Below are positions 22,101 through 34,399 of a stretch of 64,000 bases of DNA, piece by piece; position 1 is the stretch's first letter; each line of letters begins with the position of its first letter. The notes below the pieces were generated by a model, which was not told where the DNA came from, searched no databases, and was given only the letters and a program-made list of their open reading frames with translations. The position numbers were made by a program, and so were the translations under genes. This DNA comes from Hofstenia miamia. Lineage: Eukaryota > Xenacoelomorpha > Acoela. The stretch is taken from contig SCFE01000079.1 of the NCBI GenBank assembly GCA_004352715.1, positions 1,368,984 through 1,432,983 on the forward strand, read 5' to 3'.

Positions 22101-25100
22101 GTAACTTGTCCAGGAGTTATTTTAAAAGATAAATCAAGAATTTACATTTCAATTTGTCTGTTTGGTAGAGCTGCTCGTTCAAAATCTGTTTCCGCATCAT
22201 TTCCTCTACGCTATGATGAAAATTTCACATTTCAGAAAGTATGATGAACGTTGTAAAATGGTTAAAAAAATTCTATTTTAGGTGTTTTTTAACTGTCACG
22301 ACCCTGTGACTTTGATAGAGCATTTCGAAGGTATGCTTATTTTTGGCACCTCTTTGCTTAGGTTTCGTTTAGATGAAGATGTTATGGTCGAACTGATTCA
22401 AGAAAATGACTACATTTCATCAGGCGTCGTTTTGGCTACTATTGATACTTCAGTTAGAGCCTTTCTTTTTCCAGCTTCTAAAAAGTTCTTGTGCTATTCT
22501 TCTTACGATCGTGCAATTTTAATGCGGAGAACACTTCATTTCGAGGTAGGCTTTTAAGTTTCGACATAATATCAATATTAACCTTTTACACTTTAAAATG
22601 CTGTAAAATTATCATGGAGAAATTTAGGGAATTTCTCCTCAAATTGAGTTTTCTACAATTTCAACAATTAAAGATATATTCACTTCTGCTGTTGACGAAT
22701 TAGAAGACAAAGTTAAGTCTATTTGTCAGGTGAGCAATACGATCTTTTATATATATATATAGTGTGTGTGATATGCATAATATAAATCTGTTTAATAGCA
22801 ATGTTTGCGTATTATCAAGTAGCTCGCTGTTGCAAACTTCTATAAAAGAAAGTTTTTATAGTAGCAAGATTTTTACCTGCAATAAGCGGCGGATATAACA
22901 CGTACTGCACTGTATATGCATATTTTTATTTTTAATTCGAGGTGATATTGTCTTTTAATAAATTACTACTTTTAGGAAACTCTGTCAGCATCGAAGATGG
23001 CAAAAAACAAATCCTCACCAGTTTCAGAGCAGTTAAGCTCCACAGCATTGAACTCTGGAGGTGAATCCCTCAGTTTTGAGAATATATCTAATAGAAATGG
23101 CATTATTAGTTCGGGATCCACAAAAGAAAAGTAAGTTCCGTTAACTTGAGTTAAGTTTTGATATCTTTTTCAAATGATTTATTTTAGTAGAGATTCGACT
23201 GTAGTTTTGTTTAGTCAGAAGTTTCATAAGAAGAAGAAAACTAAAGTTTCTAATCAGCGAAGCCATAAACCGCCTTTCGTTATCAGAAAGGTTTGCTGTT
23301 TTTAATAATTAAATTATTTCCTCTTTCACACTATTTAGGTTGAAAATAAGCCTTATTGCAGGCCATTTTTAAACTCTGCTACATCGGTAATTTTATATTT
23401 TCTTTTTTTTTAAACTCAGTTTAGTTGGACAGCGAACACGTTTCGCCACTTAGTAACAGGCAATCGGTTAAACTGAAGAAACCCACATCATTTAAATCAG
23501 TCAAGAAGTCCAAAACTCCATCCTCCAAAAGATCAGGTATTGCAAATTTAGTTTGCTTTCTGTATTAATTATCGCTAAAATTAAAATAAATTACTTTTTG
23601 AATTTTGGAAATATTCGTGAATGTTTCTTGGTATCCTTGCAACTTATGTAGTATATTTTGCAGAATGTAATATTTAAAGCTTAGTGTCCAATTTTGGATG
23701 AACTTGAACAAAACAATGTGTTGATCAAAACAATAATGAAAAACTATATTATGAAGAATATCACTACACTAAGTAAAGAAGTTTTTATTCAGTTTGAGTA
23801 GTACCAACATCTCCACTGTTAAAGGCGAAAGACTAACACGTTGGTCGGTGACTTTTTCCCGCACACAAAAAGTGACGTTCACTTTCGGCAGAAGATGCCT
23901 GTGCAACGAAAACTTTTCGAGCAATGCCAGTGGGTTTTTGTAAATGTTACCAACAGTTTAATTTTGATAACCGCGGAATTTTTTGATTTACCGTCATTTC
24001 AGATTCTCCACAAACCGATTACCTGTTTCCTGTTAATTGGATTACTACATCCGCTGAGATGCAAAGTGGAAAAATGTAATTATGCGCACGTAGCGTAGTT
24101 TCCGTAAGGTTTTACTTTGCTAATTGGATAATTTTAACTTTCCGCTGAGATGAACGCCAATTACTTAGTGCATTGNNNNNNNNNNNNNNNNNNNNNATAA
24201 CCGCGGAATTTTTTGATTTACCGTCATTTCAGATTCTCCACAAACCGATTACCTGTTTCCTGTTAATTGGATTACTACATCCGCTGAGATGCAAAGTGGA
24301 AAAATGTAATTATGCGCACGTAGCGTAGTTTCCGTAAGGTTTTACTTTGCTAATTGGATAATTTTAACTTTCCGCTGAGATGAACGCCAATTACTTCGTG
24401 CATTGTTATTTTAGCATCTGAATTTTCCATCCACAATGCTACCCGCATATTTTTTATATATACCCAACCCACAACCGCACCCGCATTTATAACAAAAGTC
24501 ATACCCAACCCACACCCACCCATGTCCATCGTTGTTCATTTGTCGGACGCAGTTAGGATTTTTTGGTTTATCGTAATGCAGTTCGTTGCATATTTCTATT
24601 TTGCTCCAAATGAAGGATTTCGTTGAGGTCATTGGTGTGTTCCTCCACATGAATTTACTGTTACGATTAATATAATGGAGGATGCACTTTCATATAACGA
24701 ACTTGGTATTGGGATTCAAGCTCAGCTGACTCACATATATTTATTTGACGCTTCCGTTTTATCAATTATTATTGCAGTGAGTTATGCTGAGAGCATTGCA
24801 TTTCAGTTTTCAATTCGTTCGTTATTCTCTGCCGTGGTCTCGATCGTACTGAATGACTGAAATATGCTTTAAATTAATAATGTTGAATCAAGTCCATATT
24901 TTAATCCCATACAAGTTCCATGTACTTTATTGTTCGCATTATTATCTTAAGAGATCATTGTTTCAAAAATATAACGTATGAAATCCAAAAAGTAGTTAAG
25001 CCATGATATTTAGGATTTACTTTATCATTTCAGAAATCAAATGAGGTTAGCTATTTTGTTCACATTATTATCATTTTAGACACGCGAGACGCCAAAGCTA

Positions 25101-28100
25101 ACAAAGAAATTTCGATTAATGAAGTGGTAGGTATATTTTGAATAATAATCTGTGTGATATTTATAATTTCCAGTTAATCTTTCTCCAGCGTCTTTTGTAT
25201 AATACTCGCGGGAAGGAGTCAAAGGTTGCTAAGAGAAGAATTCAAGTGCTAAAGGATGTAATTCAATATATTGAGGATAACAAATTTCGTCTTTTAAAAT
25301 CGGTTTCTGCTCAATCCCATCAAAAGAGGTCTTGTCTTCAAAATCTTCCAGACGAGGACAGTCCATCTTGGTATTCCCGCTTCTATCCAAAAAAGAATGT
25401 CAGATTTGCGGATTCAGTTAGTTGCATGCGCATGTGTGGCATCATCCCTTTACTATTTGTTTTCATTTTTGGATTGTGAACTTGCAGTGCATGTAATTAT
25501 TTAAATGCTGTATTTTGTGCACGGTTTTCATATTTCAGGCTGTATAATTGTTACCCGTTACTTACGCGTAAATAATTTAGTGAAATTAGGAAATATATTA
25601 GTGGACAGAGTAAATGTCCTATTGAAGAATTGAAATATATTATTTTCACCCCTGTTTGCCTGTATGTCAGCAGGATGTCTCGTAAAGCAGTGGACGGCTC
25701 TTTGTAAAAACAAATCTCCAGTTAAGCATTGGTCTACCTTAGACCCCATTAAGTTTTCAGACTTATCGGGATGGCCGTCTGATTGTGTCCGGACCCGAAC
25801 TATGTTCATTCTTGGCAGAGGTTTTACATTCTCTGATTCCTCTTGTTTTTATTGTTATGTGAGAATACGCTGTGAATTGGAGCATATGAATCAATGTAAA
25901 CAGCATTATATACAAAGTCAATGAAGTAGGTAGAAACAATGTTATTTCTCCGGGTAATTTTAGTTTGGTAGTTTCTTCCGTCCAAAACGTTATATGCAGT
26001 AATACGGGTATTTAAAATGTCCTTGCTGATTATCGTACCATTTTCGAGTAAAAAATTGACAACTATTAATGGATAACTTAATAAATTTGCAACTTAATTT
26101 ATATTGATATAGTATAATTGAATTACATGCATGAATTTAGCATATAAAATTGTCCATAATTTCTTCCATCTGCTCATTTCTCCTTTCAACATTTAACATG
26201 GAGTTTGATTGCAATCAGCTTGTTATTTGAAACGTTTTTCTGTATAAAGAGTGACTTCATTTTTCATTTTAAGTATACATCATTATGGCATTTAGGAACC
26301 TCATCTAGATACAACAGAAAAATTGAAATCAGAATTAGAATTAGATGCGGGATATGATCAAGATGGTTATAAAATTGAAACGGTTTACTCTCATGGTTTG
26401 TATTTGTTCATAAAATCGTAACTTTTTTTTCATTATTTTAGATTATGATCCTGTAACAAACGTAACTGTAAGTATTTTTTTCTATTTCTAAAAAATTTAC
26501 TTTGATTTTAAATTCTTATCCATATTCATAATTTATGGGTCTCGCACCTGATATTTACTGTTTGGTTTGAATTTTTTCATTCCTAGATATGAGTGACTTC
26601 TCCCTCTCTACGACTTCTACATAGGAGTTGATAAAATATTTACTTTATTTGAAATTACAATCTTTAATTGCTGAAAAACTATTACTAGCTAGCAAAATTA
26701 TGTATTAATGAACTTTGCATGTGAAGCTCTAATGCTTTTAATGAATTGCCTAATAAAAGCAAGAGTTCTAATACATTTTTGCGATAAATCAAAATGGTAG
26801 AATCTATTATATTTTATTTAATTTAGCATTCAACTGTTGCTAAACCTGAACAAAACTACCCCACGTACACCAAAAACCAGCAAAAAAGCGACGAAAAGCT
26901 TTTCAATCGCCGGTCTCAAAAAGCGACGTCTCCTAGAAAAAAAGTGAGTGTTTAGGAAAGGTATTGCACTGTATCTGGAAGTGATTGGTAATTGGTGTGA
27001 AATTTTTTAAACGTTTGCAGTAACAATTGTTTCACATTTTATATTGTTAAATCGCTTCTTTGAAACTAAGACCATACAAATCGTATATATAAATAACTAG
27101 TACCCAGCGTTTACCACATTATTAAGTTTAACAGAAACTAGCATATATTATTTATTAACCGATGTGTTTGACAGGTTTCTCACTAAACTTTGTAGAATAA
27201 CAGAAAAGAAAGGCAAAAATAGTTTTTTTATATAATTTCAAAATTCGATTAACAGCGTAAAGCCAAGGTAATAACTTCTGCTTTCAATGTGTCAGTAGTT
27301 TCTGAAGCATGCAGAATGATTTTTGCTTATTACATGGTGTTCTTATTGAAACTACATTGTTTCAGAAATTTATCTATACTCTTTAACAACGACAAGTAAA
27401 TTGTGTTTGTGAAATTCAATGCTTTATCGTTAAACGCATTTCGGGTTTTCAATGTAGCCTGCTAATAACGTGGAATGTGAACTAAAATCAAACCGGTTAA
27501 ATGTTTAGTTTTCGGTTAAAGAGTTTCATTAGCAGTTGAAAATTTTTTCATTTATTCATTGCTTTCAATTCCAATCAAAAATTTCAGCAAGACTTTCATC
27601 TATATTATTAAATGGGTTTTTATGTATAAATTTGACATAGTTTTGAGTAAATATAATATGCTTTACTACATCACACAAACTAGAAAGTTTTGTTAGCGCC
27701 TTATTCACAAATTTGTTCACGCTCGTTTGAAGTGTGCTTTTCTACATTTGTCCATTCGACTATTATTTGCAAGGGTGATATTGATGAAATCGTGTAAACA
27801 ACTTTGCAAGCCCATCTAAATGAGTGTTAACCCTATTTAGGTTTGGGTAGGCATGGGCTAAATGTACACCACCTCGCGCATCTTTGATTATTATGAAAAT
27901 GTTTGCGGGCCGAAGGCTCATACAGAATTTTCTTCGCATTAAATTTGAATTTGTACATTTTCAGAATGTTTTGTGGCGATTCCTTTCTCCTAAAAAATAT
28001 GAAGAATTTGTTGTATGGATGGAGGTCGAATTTTGGATGATTTTCAATCTAATTTTATCCCCCCCCCCCCCCNNNNNNNNNNNNNNNNNNNNNNNNNNNN

Positions 28101-31100
28101 NNNNNNNNNNNNNNNNNNNNNNNNNNNNNNNNNNNNTTTTATCCCCCCCCCCGTTGTCAATGAGTATGAATATGTTTATATGATATTTTTACTTAATCGT
28201 GATCAGAAGAATTCATTTTGGGGGTAATATTCAGCTGCTGGCAAGAGTGTACCCAAAATTAAAAAAATCCATATCTAAGTTAAAAAGTGCCGACATCAGC
28301 AAAAATTATGCCCAACATTAGAATAATGATACGTTTTTGTAAGGATTTATATCCAAATTATGGACATATTGAGTCACTCGAACCGAAAATAAGTAGGTGG
28401 GGGTAATTGTATCCCACCCCAACCCTTTGCATACCTCCAAAAGCCCAACCTATATAAAGTTAAGGAAATAAATGCTGCTTTTAAACACTAAAGGGAATTA
28501 ACAAACTGTGGTTGTTAGTTGTTGCAAGGCCTTATTTTATAACAGTAAAATCCATTCAACTTGGTTTGGAATTAACCAAAAAATTTACCTTGAACGAATA
28601 GTTGCTAATGCATTTATTTATGGTTTAAAGTTTGAATTTACGTTTTGCGGATTGCAACTCCATTTAAGGCTAACCATTGCAAGTTTTACACCGAATTTAC
28701 ATAAAATGAATTTTGTACATGATAATAATAATGATAATAATAATTATAATGTATTTTATGATTATGTATCTGAAAATAACATTCAGAATATATAGCTTAC
28801 AAATGTACAGATTTTCAGGCATCTGTTTGGAAAAATTTTGAGGTTTTGATATTTTTTTGCCAGAATCGTTGGAAGCATACGTGGCCTTAATCTCTCTGCA
28901 GCGAATTGAGTTCTATTAGGAAGGATGTGTCGAAGGGGGTGTGTCGAATTTGATTGGATCTTTTTTTTTATTAAATCATGTATTGATGTAAACGATTGTA
29001 TGATTCCGTATCGGATAGCTTTCTTCTGTATTCTATCAATGTAGTCCAAATTTATCTTGTTCTCTGCTGCATACGCTTCAAGTCCATAATTAATAAAGTT
29101 GACAATAATACAACAGTTCCAGCTCAGCAGTTGAGTATCCCAAACGTTTAAGCTTTAGGAGCAAGTACATGTGCTGGTTAATCTTTTTCGTTAAATTCAT
29201 CACATGACCTTGAAAACTAAGGTGGTTGTAATTCAAAGAATTTCCATTTCATTTACTAATAAGAAATTCTGAGTATTTTGGGTTGGTATGTGACAATGTC
29301 TTCGAAGAGGGATTATAAGTTCTTTTGATTTAGTAGCATTTATAAGGAGATTGTGATCTCTTTACCATTTTGATGTAAGCATCGAAATTTCGCATGCATC
29401 ATCTCCATTTTTTCCAAAACAAATACTGTAGTTGTCATCCGCATACTTCTTCAGGTAGTTTCTGCGAGACATATGTTCTGGAATCTTCAAGTCATTTGTT
29501 GTAATATTAAAATATATAGGACCTTGTGGAACTCCAAGATTTGTGAATCGCCATTGTGATGCCTTTCTATTAACAATTACCCGTTACTGTCTATTTGTCA
29601 GGAAGTCGGCACACCAGGAAACTACACCTTTGTTGACTTCTGGATATGAATCCAATTTTTCAATAATAAGCGAATGTTGAACACGGTCAAAGGCTTTTGA
29701 CAAATCTATTGATAAGATGCGAGCATATTCGAATCCTTCATTCTTTTTTATATGTAATAAATTTTGTATTTCTATTAAGCCAAAAGTACGAAATCCATGT
29801 TGATTAGGATCCAAGTGTTTATAATAAGCCATATTAAGATGAAACTTCACAACAAGACGTTCAAGAGTTCTTGCCAGAATGGGTGTGATTGACACAGGAC
29901 CGAGATTATTTATTTGTGGTTTAGGCGTTTTCGGTATGGGAATGACATTTGCACACTTCCAGATTTGCGGAACTTTCCCTTGTTGTAAGCTCAAATTAAA
30001 TAAGTATTGAACTGGCTCTGCAAGTATATGTGCATTTTCTTCTATTATAGACGAAGGGATACCATCACACCCACAAGCTGTTTTTTTAGATGGCTAAGTG
30101 CATGGTAGACCTAATGTAGGGTAAAATCATTTGCAGTAAACATAGTTGGGCGACTGTAGAGAAAAATGTCATCAGTTGGAGAAATCTCACAAAACAACTT
30201 ATTTATAAAATCAGGATTGAAGTCCCTGGGTAGAACACTGACCTTTGTAATGTATGATGTGAAATATCATAGTAATTTGAGTGTTATTTTTTTCAAATTT
30301 TTCGTAAATAACGACTTTTTGAATACGGGAATGGAAGATGCAATTGCTGAAAGGAGTTTTGATAAAAATTTTCATTTTCATGTTATGTTCTTGTCTAAGT
30401 TTTCACTGTTTAAATTAGCCTTTAATATACGTTATTATAAAACTCAAGTTCAATTTTACATATTAACTTGACTATTTAAGTTGAATTCTAAAAATAGCAG
30501 TATTAACAATGCGAAGCTAACACTTTTATTTTTGCATAATTTCTTTAGAAAGATTTGATTCTGGAAGACTTTGAGCTAGCAGGTCCGATCAATCAATCTC
30601 AAAATCAAGAACCACCAATGATCATACCAAGTAAAACCCAGAGACATGTATGTTTCCATTCTATTTCCCTCTTTAATAATACTTCATTTTTAGCATAATT
30701 GCAAACATTGGCAATGCTTAAAGTATTGGCCATATTTGTGTTATGAGGTAATCGATCAGAATCATAAGAAGTGGAACCAAATTATATATTTTCGTAAAAT
30801 AATGATACTTCATTTTATATGTTGCAAACTGTTAATTGCATAGCCATTCTATTACATGTTAGACGGTTCCTTTTCTTTTATATATATTCTCCCCTTTTCT
30901 AAGTTATATTTGCATGTAGATGTTGTTTTAGATACATTTGTGTAAAACATTTTCCATCATTCTTGTATTCTTGAAAATTACGAGCCGGTGTTTTTATTAG
31001 CTGCTTTTGATAGTAATTTATTGGGGTTGATTAATTTAAGGGAATGATAGAAACCACAATGTAAAATTAACAGCAGATGTTATCATGGATTCTATGAATA

Positions 31101-32836
31101 ATTTTTCTACATTAATTAATTTTTAATTACTTGTGCATATCTCTTCAATGCGTCTTTAGTTTTTGCATTTGCTTAATTTTTTTATATTTCTTAAATCGTT
31201 AAATAGAAACAATTGTTGTTTTTAGGATCCGGCTTATCCTTCTTGGAAAAGAATTGCTGAAAAATATAATTTATGGTAATTATTGAATTAATTATACAGG
31301 CTGTTTCAATAAATTTGGACGAATTTTTAGCACCAAGTATGGGTATTCAATTTCAAAATGTGTACAAAAGTTGATATACGACTCACCCTCACATATTTCC
31401 ATTTTCAAAAAGCAAGTTACGGATTTGCCCTCTTTGATTTTATAAATCTGATGGAATGCTATTGATCACTTTTCCGAGAAAATTTCGCAAGCTTGCCATT
31501 GGTTGTTGTGTACACAACGGAACACAACCTGTTGTGTTGTGTAAGAATTTTAAGTTTGTTGTGTACACAACATAACATGTTGTGTGGAACATAAAAATCC
31601 AGCGTTCCAACATATACTGTTGATATGAATACGAACTTACAACATCCTTGGAGAAAAATAGCGGATATATAAAATGCTTTTTATAAATTTGTTACAAAAT
31701 TATTTTTATCAATTTTAGGCCCTAAGTCTAAATTGACCATGAAAAATTTTACAAATAAGTTTTGCATTGCTCCTTTGCTTTAGTCATTTTATAGTTAAAA
31801 AAAAGCAATTTTCGGCTATAAGCCTTTCCTTTATGTATTTCCAATAAAAGAAGTCCATCGGAGATAAATTCGCACTCAGACAGGCCAACAAATGCAAATG
31901 GTGACTTATGATTATTGAGTCTAATGTCTTCTTCAAAATGCATTTAAACATCTGTTCAAAATGGACGGTGTCGACTACGCCTTGTTGGAAGGTTGCTTAA
32001 ATAATCAGTGGTGACGAGTTAAGGATAGTATACAGTGAGTCGTTAGCATAGTGAGTTAAGTTATCCAGAAATAGAAATGTGAAAAATATGGTCAATGTTT
32101 CAAGTTGGACTAAAATCATGTCCAAAGATGGACATTCTTGTCATGAAGCAGTTTTTGAATTTGCAAATTTGGCTGCTCAGTAGATCAAGCAATACATTAA
32201 GAGAAGCTACATTGGAGGTTAAAAGAAATATACTTTCATCCTTACTGAATATTTCTAATAACCTCGGTGCAAACTTTACACGAGTCTCGAAGTCATGGGG
32301 AAACAGCTGTTGACTGTGGATTGGTTGTGGAGGAGTCTTGCATTCTTTAGGAGATGATAAGCGGCGTTTCTTGACATGGTTACATCGCCATATTCAGCTG
32401 TCTACCTTGTAGAGCATATGTCATATATGTCATTTCTACGCGAGGGCTAGTGCTGTAAAATTTCAGAATTTTGGATTTGTAGTAAGCGAAATGCATATAT
32501 ATTCTTCAAAACCTTTGCTTAAATATACATGTATGCAGGTATTGTAGTGTGCGGTAATTTTCCTATTCTTTTTTCATTTTTAAATATTTAATAGATTGAT
32601 TATAAAGTATTATAATTGCTTATTATTCTTAATACTCATAATTCCAATATAATTCCATCGTTGTGAATTTTATTGATAACATTGAAAATGTTTATTTTAG
32701 TCCCAGAGAAGAAGAATTTATGCCTACGATTTCCAAACCAAAGCGTCATTTATTTGATGACAATTTAAATGAAATTTACCAACGACTACAAACGCGTTTA
32801 GATAGTATTGGTACAATTCAGGATTTATACGAATAG
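22101..32836 (+). CDS. SPATA6: SPATA6-like protein (spermatogenesis-associated 6), first exon missing
   Basis: Exons joining in frame: 22101-22238, 22282-22545, 22628-22729, 22976-23130, 23188-23290, 23339-23386, 23425-23536, 25080-25126, 25174-25416, 26296-26395, 26442-26467, 26827-26943, 30549-30647, 31226-31275, 32701-32836 (TAG). They total 1740 nt, 579 codons plus stop. All introns are GT..AG; an alternative acceptor at 25188 would shorten exon nine by 15 nt. The start reads VTCPGVILKDKSRIYISI and continues RYDENFTFQKVF; exon three begins GISPQIEFST after MRRTLHFE. That is the conserved N-terminal domain of SPATA6, a protein needed to build the sperm connecting piece (head-tail coupling). 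The remainder is Ser/Lys-rich, with KPPFVIRK and PSWKRIAEKYNL. Short introns (38-82 nt) dominate the first half; later ones reach 3.6 kb. Confidence 0.8.
23967..24405. repeat. 209-bp duplication around a 21-N gap in an intron
   Basis: 23967-24175 and 24197-24405 differ at one base and are separated by N at 24176-24196. This is most likely an assembly duplication. It lies in the 1.5-kb intron of the SPATA6-like gene and adds nothing to the coding sequence. Confidence 0.9.
28059..28152. repeat. C-homopolymer tracts around a gap
   Basis: ATC followed by 14 Cs, then 64 N (28073-28136), then ATC and 10 Cs. It is a homopolymer-induced assembly break in an intron. Confidence 0.9.
28783..30095 (-). 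pseudogene. Non-LTR retrotransposon reverse transcriptase, decayed, antisense in SPATA6-like intron
   Basis: From 30095 down the minus strand: KKTACGCDGIPSSIIEENA, LSLQQGKVPQIWKCANVIPI, SITPILARTLERLVV, NQHGFRTFG, ARILSIDLSKAFDRVQHSLI, then LGVPQGPILF and KKYADDNYSICFG (catalytic YADD intact, near 29430). It ends with DYIDRIQKKAIRYG in the C-terminal frame 29049-28783. The RT motif order is complete for a jockey/CR1/I-type LINE, but stops near 29584, 29350 and 29240 kill it. No endonuclease is seen, so it is 5' truncated as usual for LINEs. It lies in the 3.6-kb intron of the SPATA6-like gene in reverse orientation. Confidence 0.85.
31276..32700. other. Last intron of SPATA6-like gene; possible transposon remnant
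   Basis: Starting at about 31295 the sequence ACAGGCTGTTTCAATAAATT looks like a transposon end, and minus-strand reading of 32310-32100 (RVKFAPRLLEIFSKDESIF) loosely recalls a DDE transposase. No matching second end was found. Includes two copies of the palindrome GTTGTGTACACAAC (31505-31518 and 31558-31571). Confidence 0.3.
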
Positions 32837-33031
32837 TTAATTGGTGTTTTTATATTTAACTGTGTTTTCATACAAAACGCAATTTTAATTGTATAAATAT
32901 TTGTAGATGATGTAAAATATTTGTTTGTAACTATTTAGAAAATTTTTTTAATATTTATTGTTGATTTTACATGCGTTTACAAGTTTGGTACATTTTCGGT
33001 TAAATATCATTTTACACTATTAAAATTTTGC

Positions 33032-33037
33032 AATAAA
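33032..33037 (+). terminator. Poly(A) signal of the SPATA6-like gene
   Basis: AATAAA about 195 nt after the stop codon, in an AT-rich 3' UTR. Confidence 0.6.
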
Positions 33038-33439
33038 ATATTGCAAGGCTGAGTATTATCTGAAATGATAAGTCCATTGCGGAGATAGTGGTGATCTAGT
33101 GGTAACGTTTCCTTTGCGTATTGAATTTACAACAGCAACATATATTTAAATTCTCTTGTACTTATACATGTATTAAGTTTACACACTTATTAAGAATATC
33201 AATAATGCAACTTTCTTCATATGCTCATATGGTCATCAACGTAATTGTTTCTTTCTTGGTTACATTTATAGTTTGGTTCAAAAAATGAGACTCCATCGAA
33301 TTTTGTAATTTGTTTTGGCATAACGTACGTTGTCACAAAAAACTGAACTTCTTTTGGACGTCGAAGTGTAATGCCAATACAAATGATTTCACTAATTACA
33401 CATGTTAACAACATCTAGTCCTAGCAAGTCTTTCAAACA

Positions 33440-34360
33440 AATATTTATGAAAATGAGTTCTCAAAAGCAACGAGAATTACTTCAACGTCTATACAAAAAT
33501 GGAACCAAAGACCGGACAAGTTCACGCAAGCTGGTTAAAATGTCAGTCGACTTTCTACAGGAATATCAAAATTCTCAAAAAAGCAATTCGACACAGAGAA
33601 AGAAAGTAAATGGAAGGCCGCGAATTTTGGAAGGAAATGCCCGAAAAAATCTAGGTAAAACTGCGTTGTGTAACCCCTTACAATCAACTTTGTAAATAAC
33701 TCAGCGATTTCAACAAGCCAGGGGAAAGCAAGTTTAGAAATCTACGATCTATAGGGCGCTAAAATAGTCTGGAATAACAAAGAAAAAAGCAAAAAATGTG
33801 CCAAACCTGACCCAAAAACAAAAAATTGCCAGTTTCCTTCTGCCAATCCTGGCTACTGGATGGATTCTTTGACAACATTTATTACAGACGAGTCAGTTTT
33901 CCAGCTATTCAGAAGCCGGGTTTTTCATTGGTCTTGCAAGTCAAAACATCCTGTAAATCCTTGTCCAAAGTTCAGATCAAAAATTATGGTTTGGGGCGCT
34001 CTCAGCTACAAAGGGATTTACCTCAAAATTGTAAATTTAGGACAATGAATAGCGAAAAATATATTGAAATTATAGGAGAGTTTATGGCATTTGCTAATGG
34101 CCTATATCCTGGTGGTTAGATACTCCAATAAGATGGCACAACTTGTCATACATCTCGTCAGACCAAAACTTTTTTTGAAGAGCACAATAATCAGTTTTTT
34201 CAATGGCCTGCAAACTTGCCAGACTTTTCTCCATTTGAAGATATTTGGAGCATCCTCAAGGACGACGTTGAAAATAAAAATCCCAAGGACATTGCTGAGT
34301 TGAAGCAGTGTGTTCTGGAATCGGAGCAACAAATTTCTTTGATTTCTAGAAAAATTTAAT
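33440..34360 (+). pseudogene. Tc1-like transposase, decayed
   Basis: The plus strand reads helix-turn-helix-like sequence (RELLQRLYKNGTKDRTSSRK), then FITDESVFQLFRSR (first catalytic D), KIMVWGALSYKGIYL, MNSEKYIEIIGEF, then ILQxDGTTCHTSRQTK (second D), and LPDFSPFEDIWSILKDDVE, where E in FED is the third catalytic residue. Block order is that of Tc1 D,D34E enzymes. There are at least two frame changes, and stops surround the second D. No inverted repeats identified. Confidence 0.8.
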
Positions 34361-34399
34361 GGAATCTATCGGTGATAGATTTTCTCACTGCATTGCTAC

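Noticed and set aside
23967-24405. 209-bp direct repeats as LTRs
   Set aside because: The copies are separated only by a 21-N gap with no internal sequence, no TG..CA ends and one mismatch, so they are an assembly overlap.
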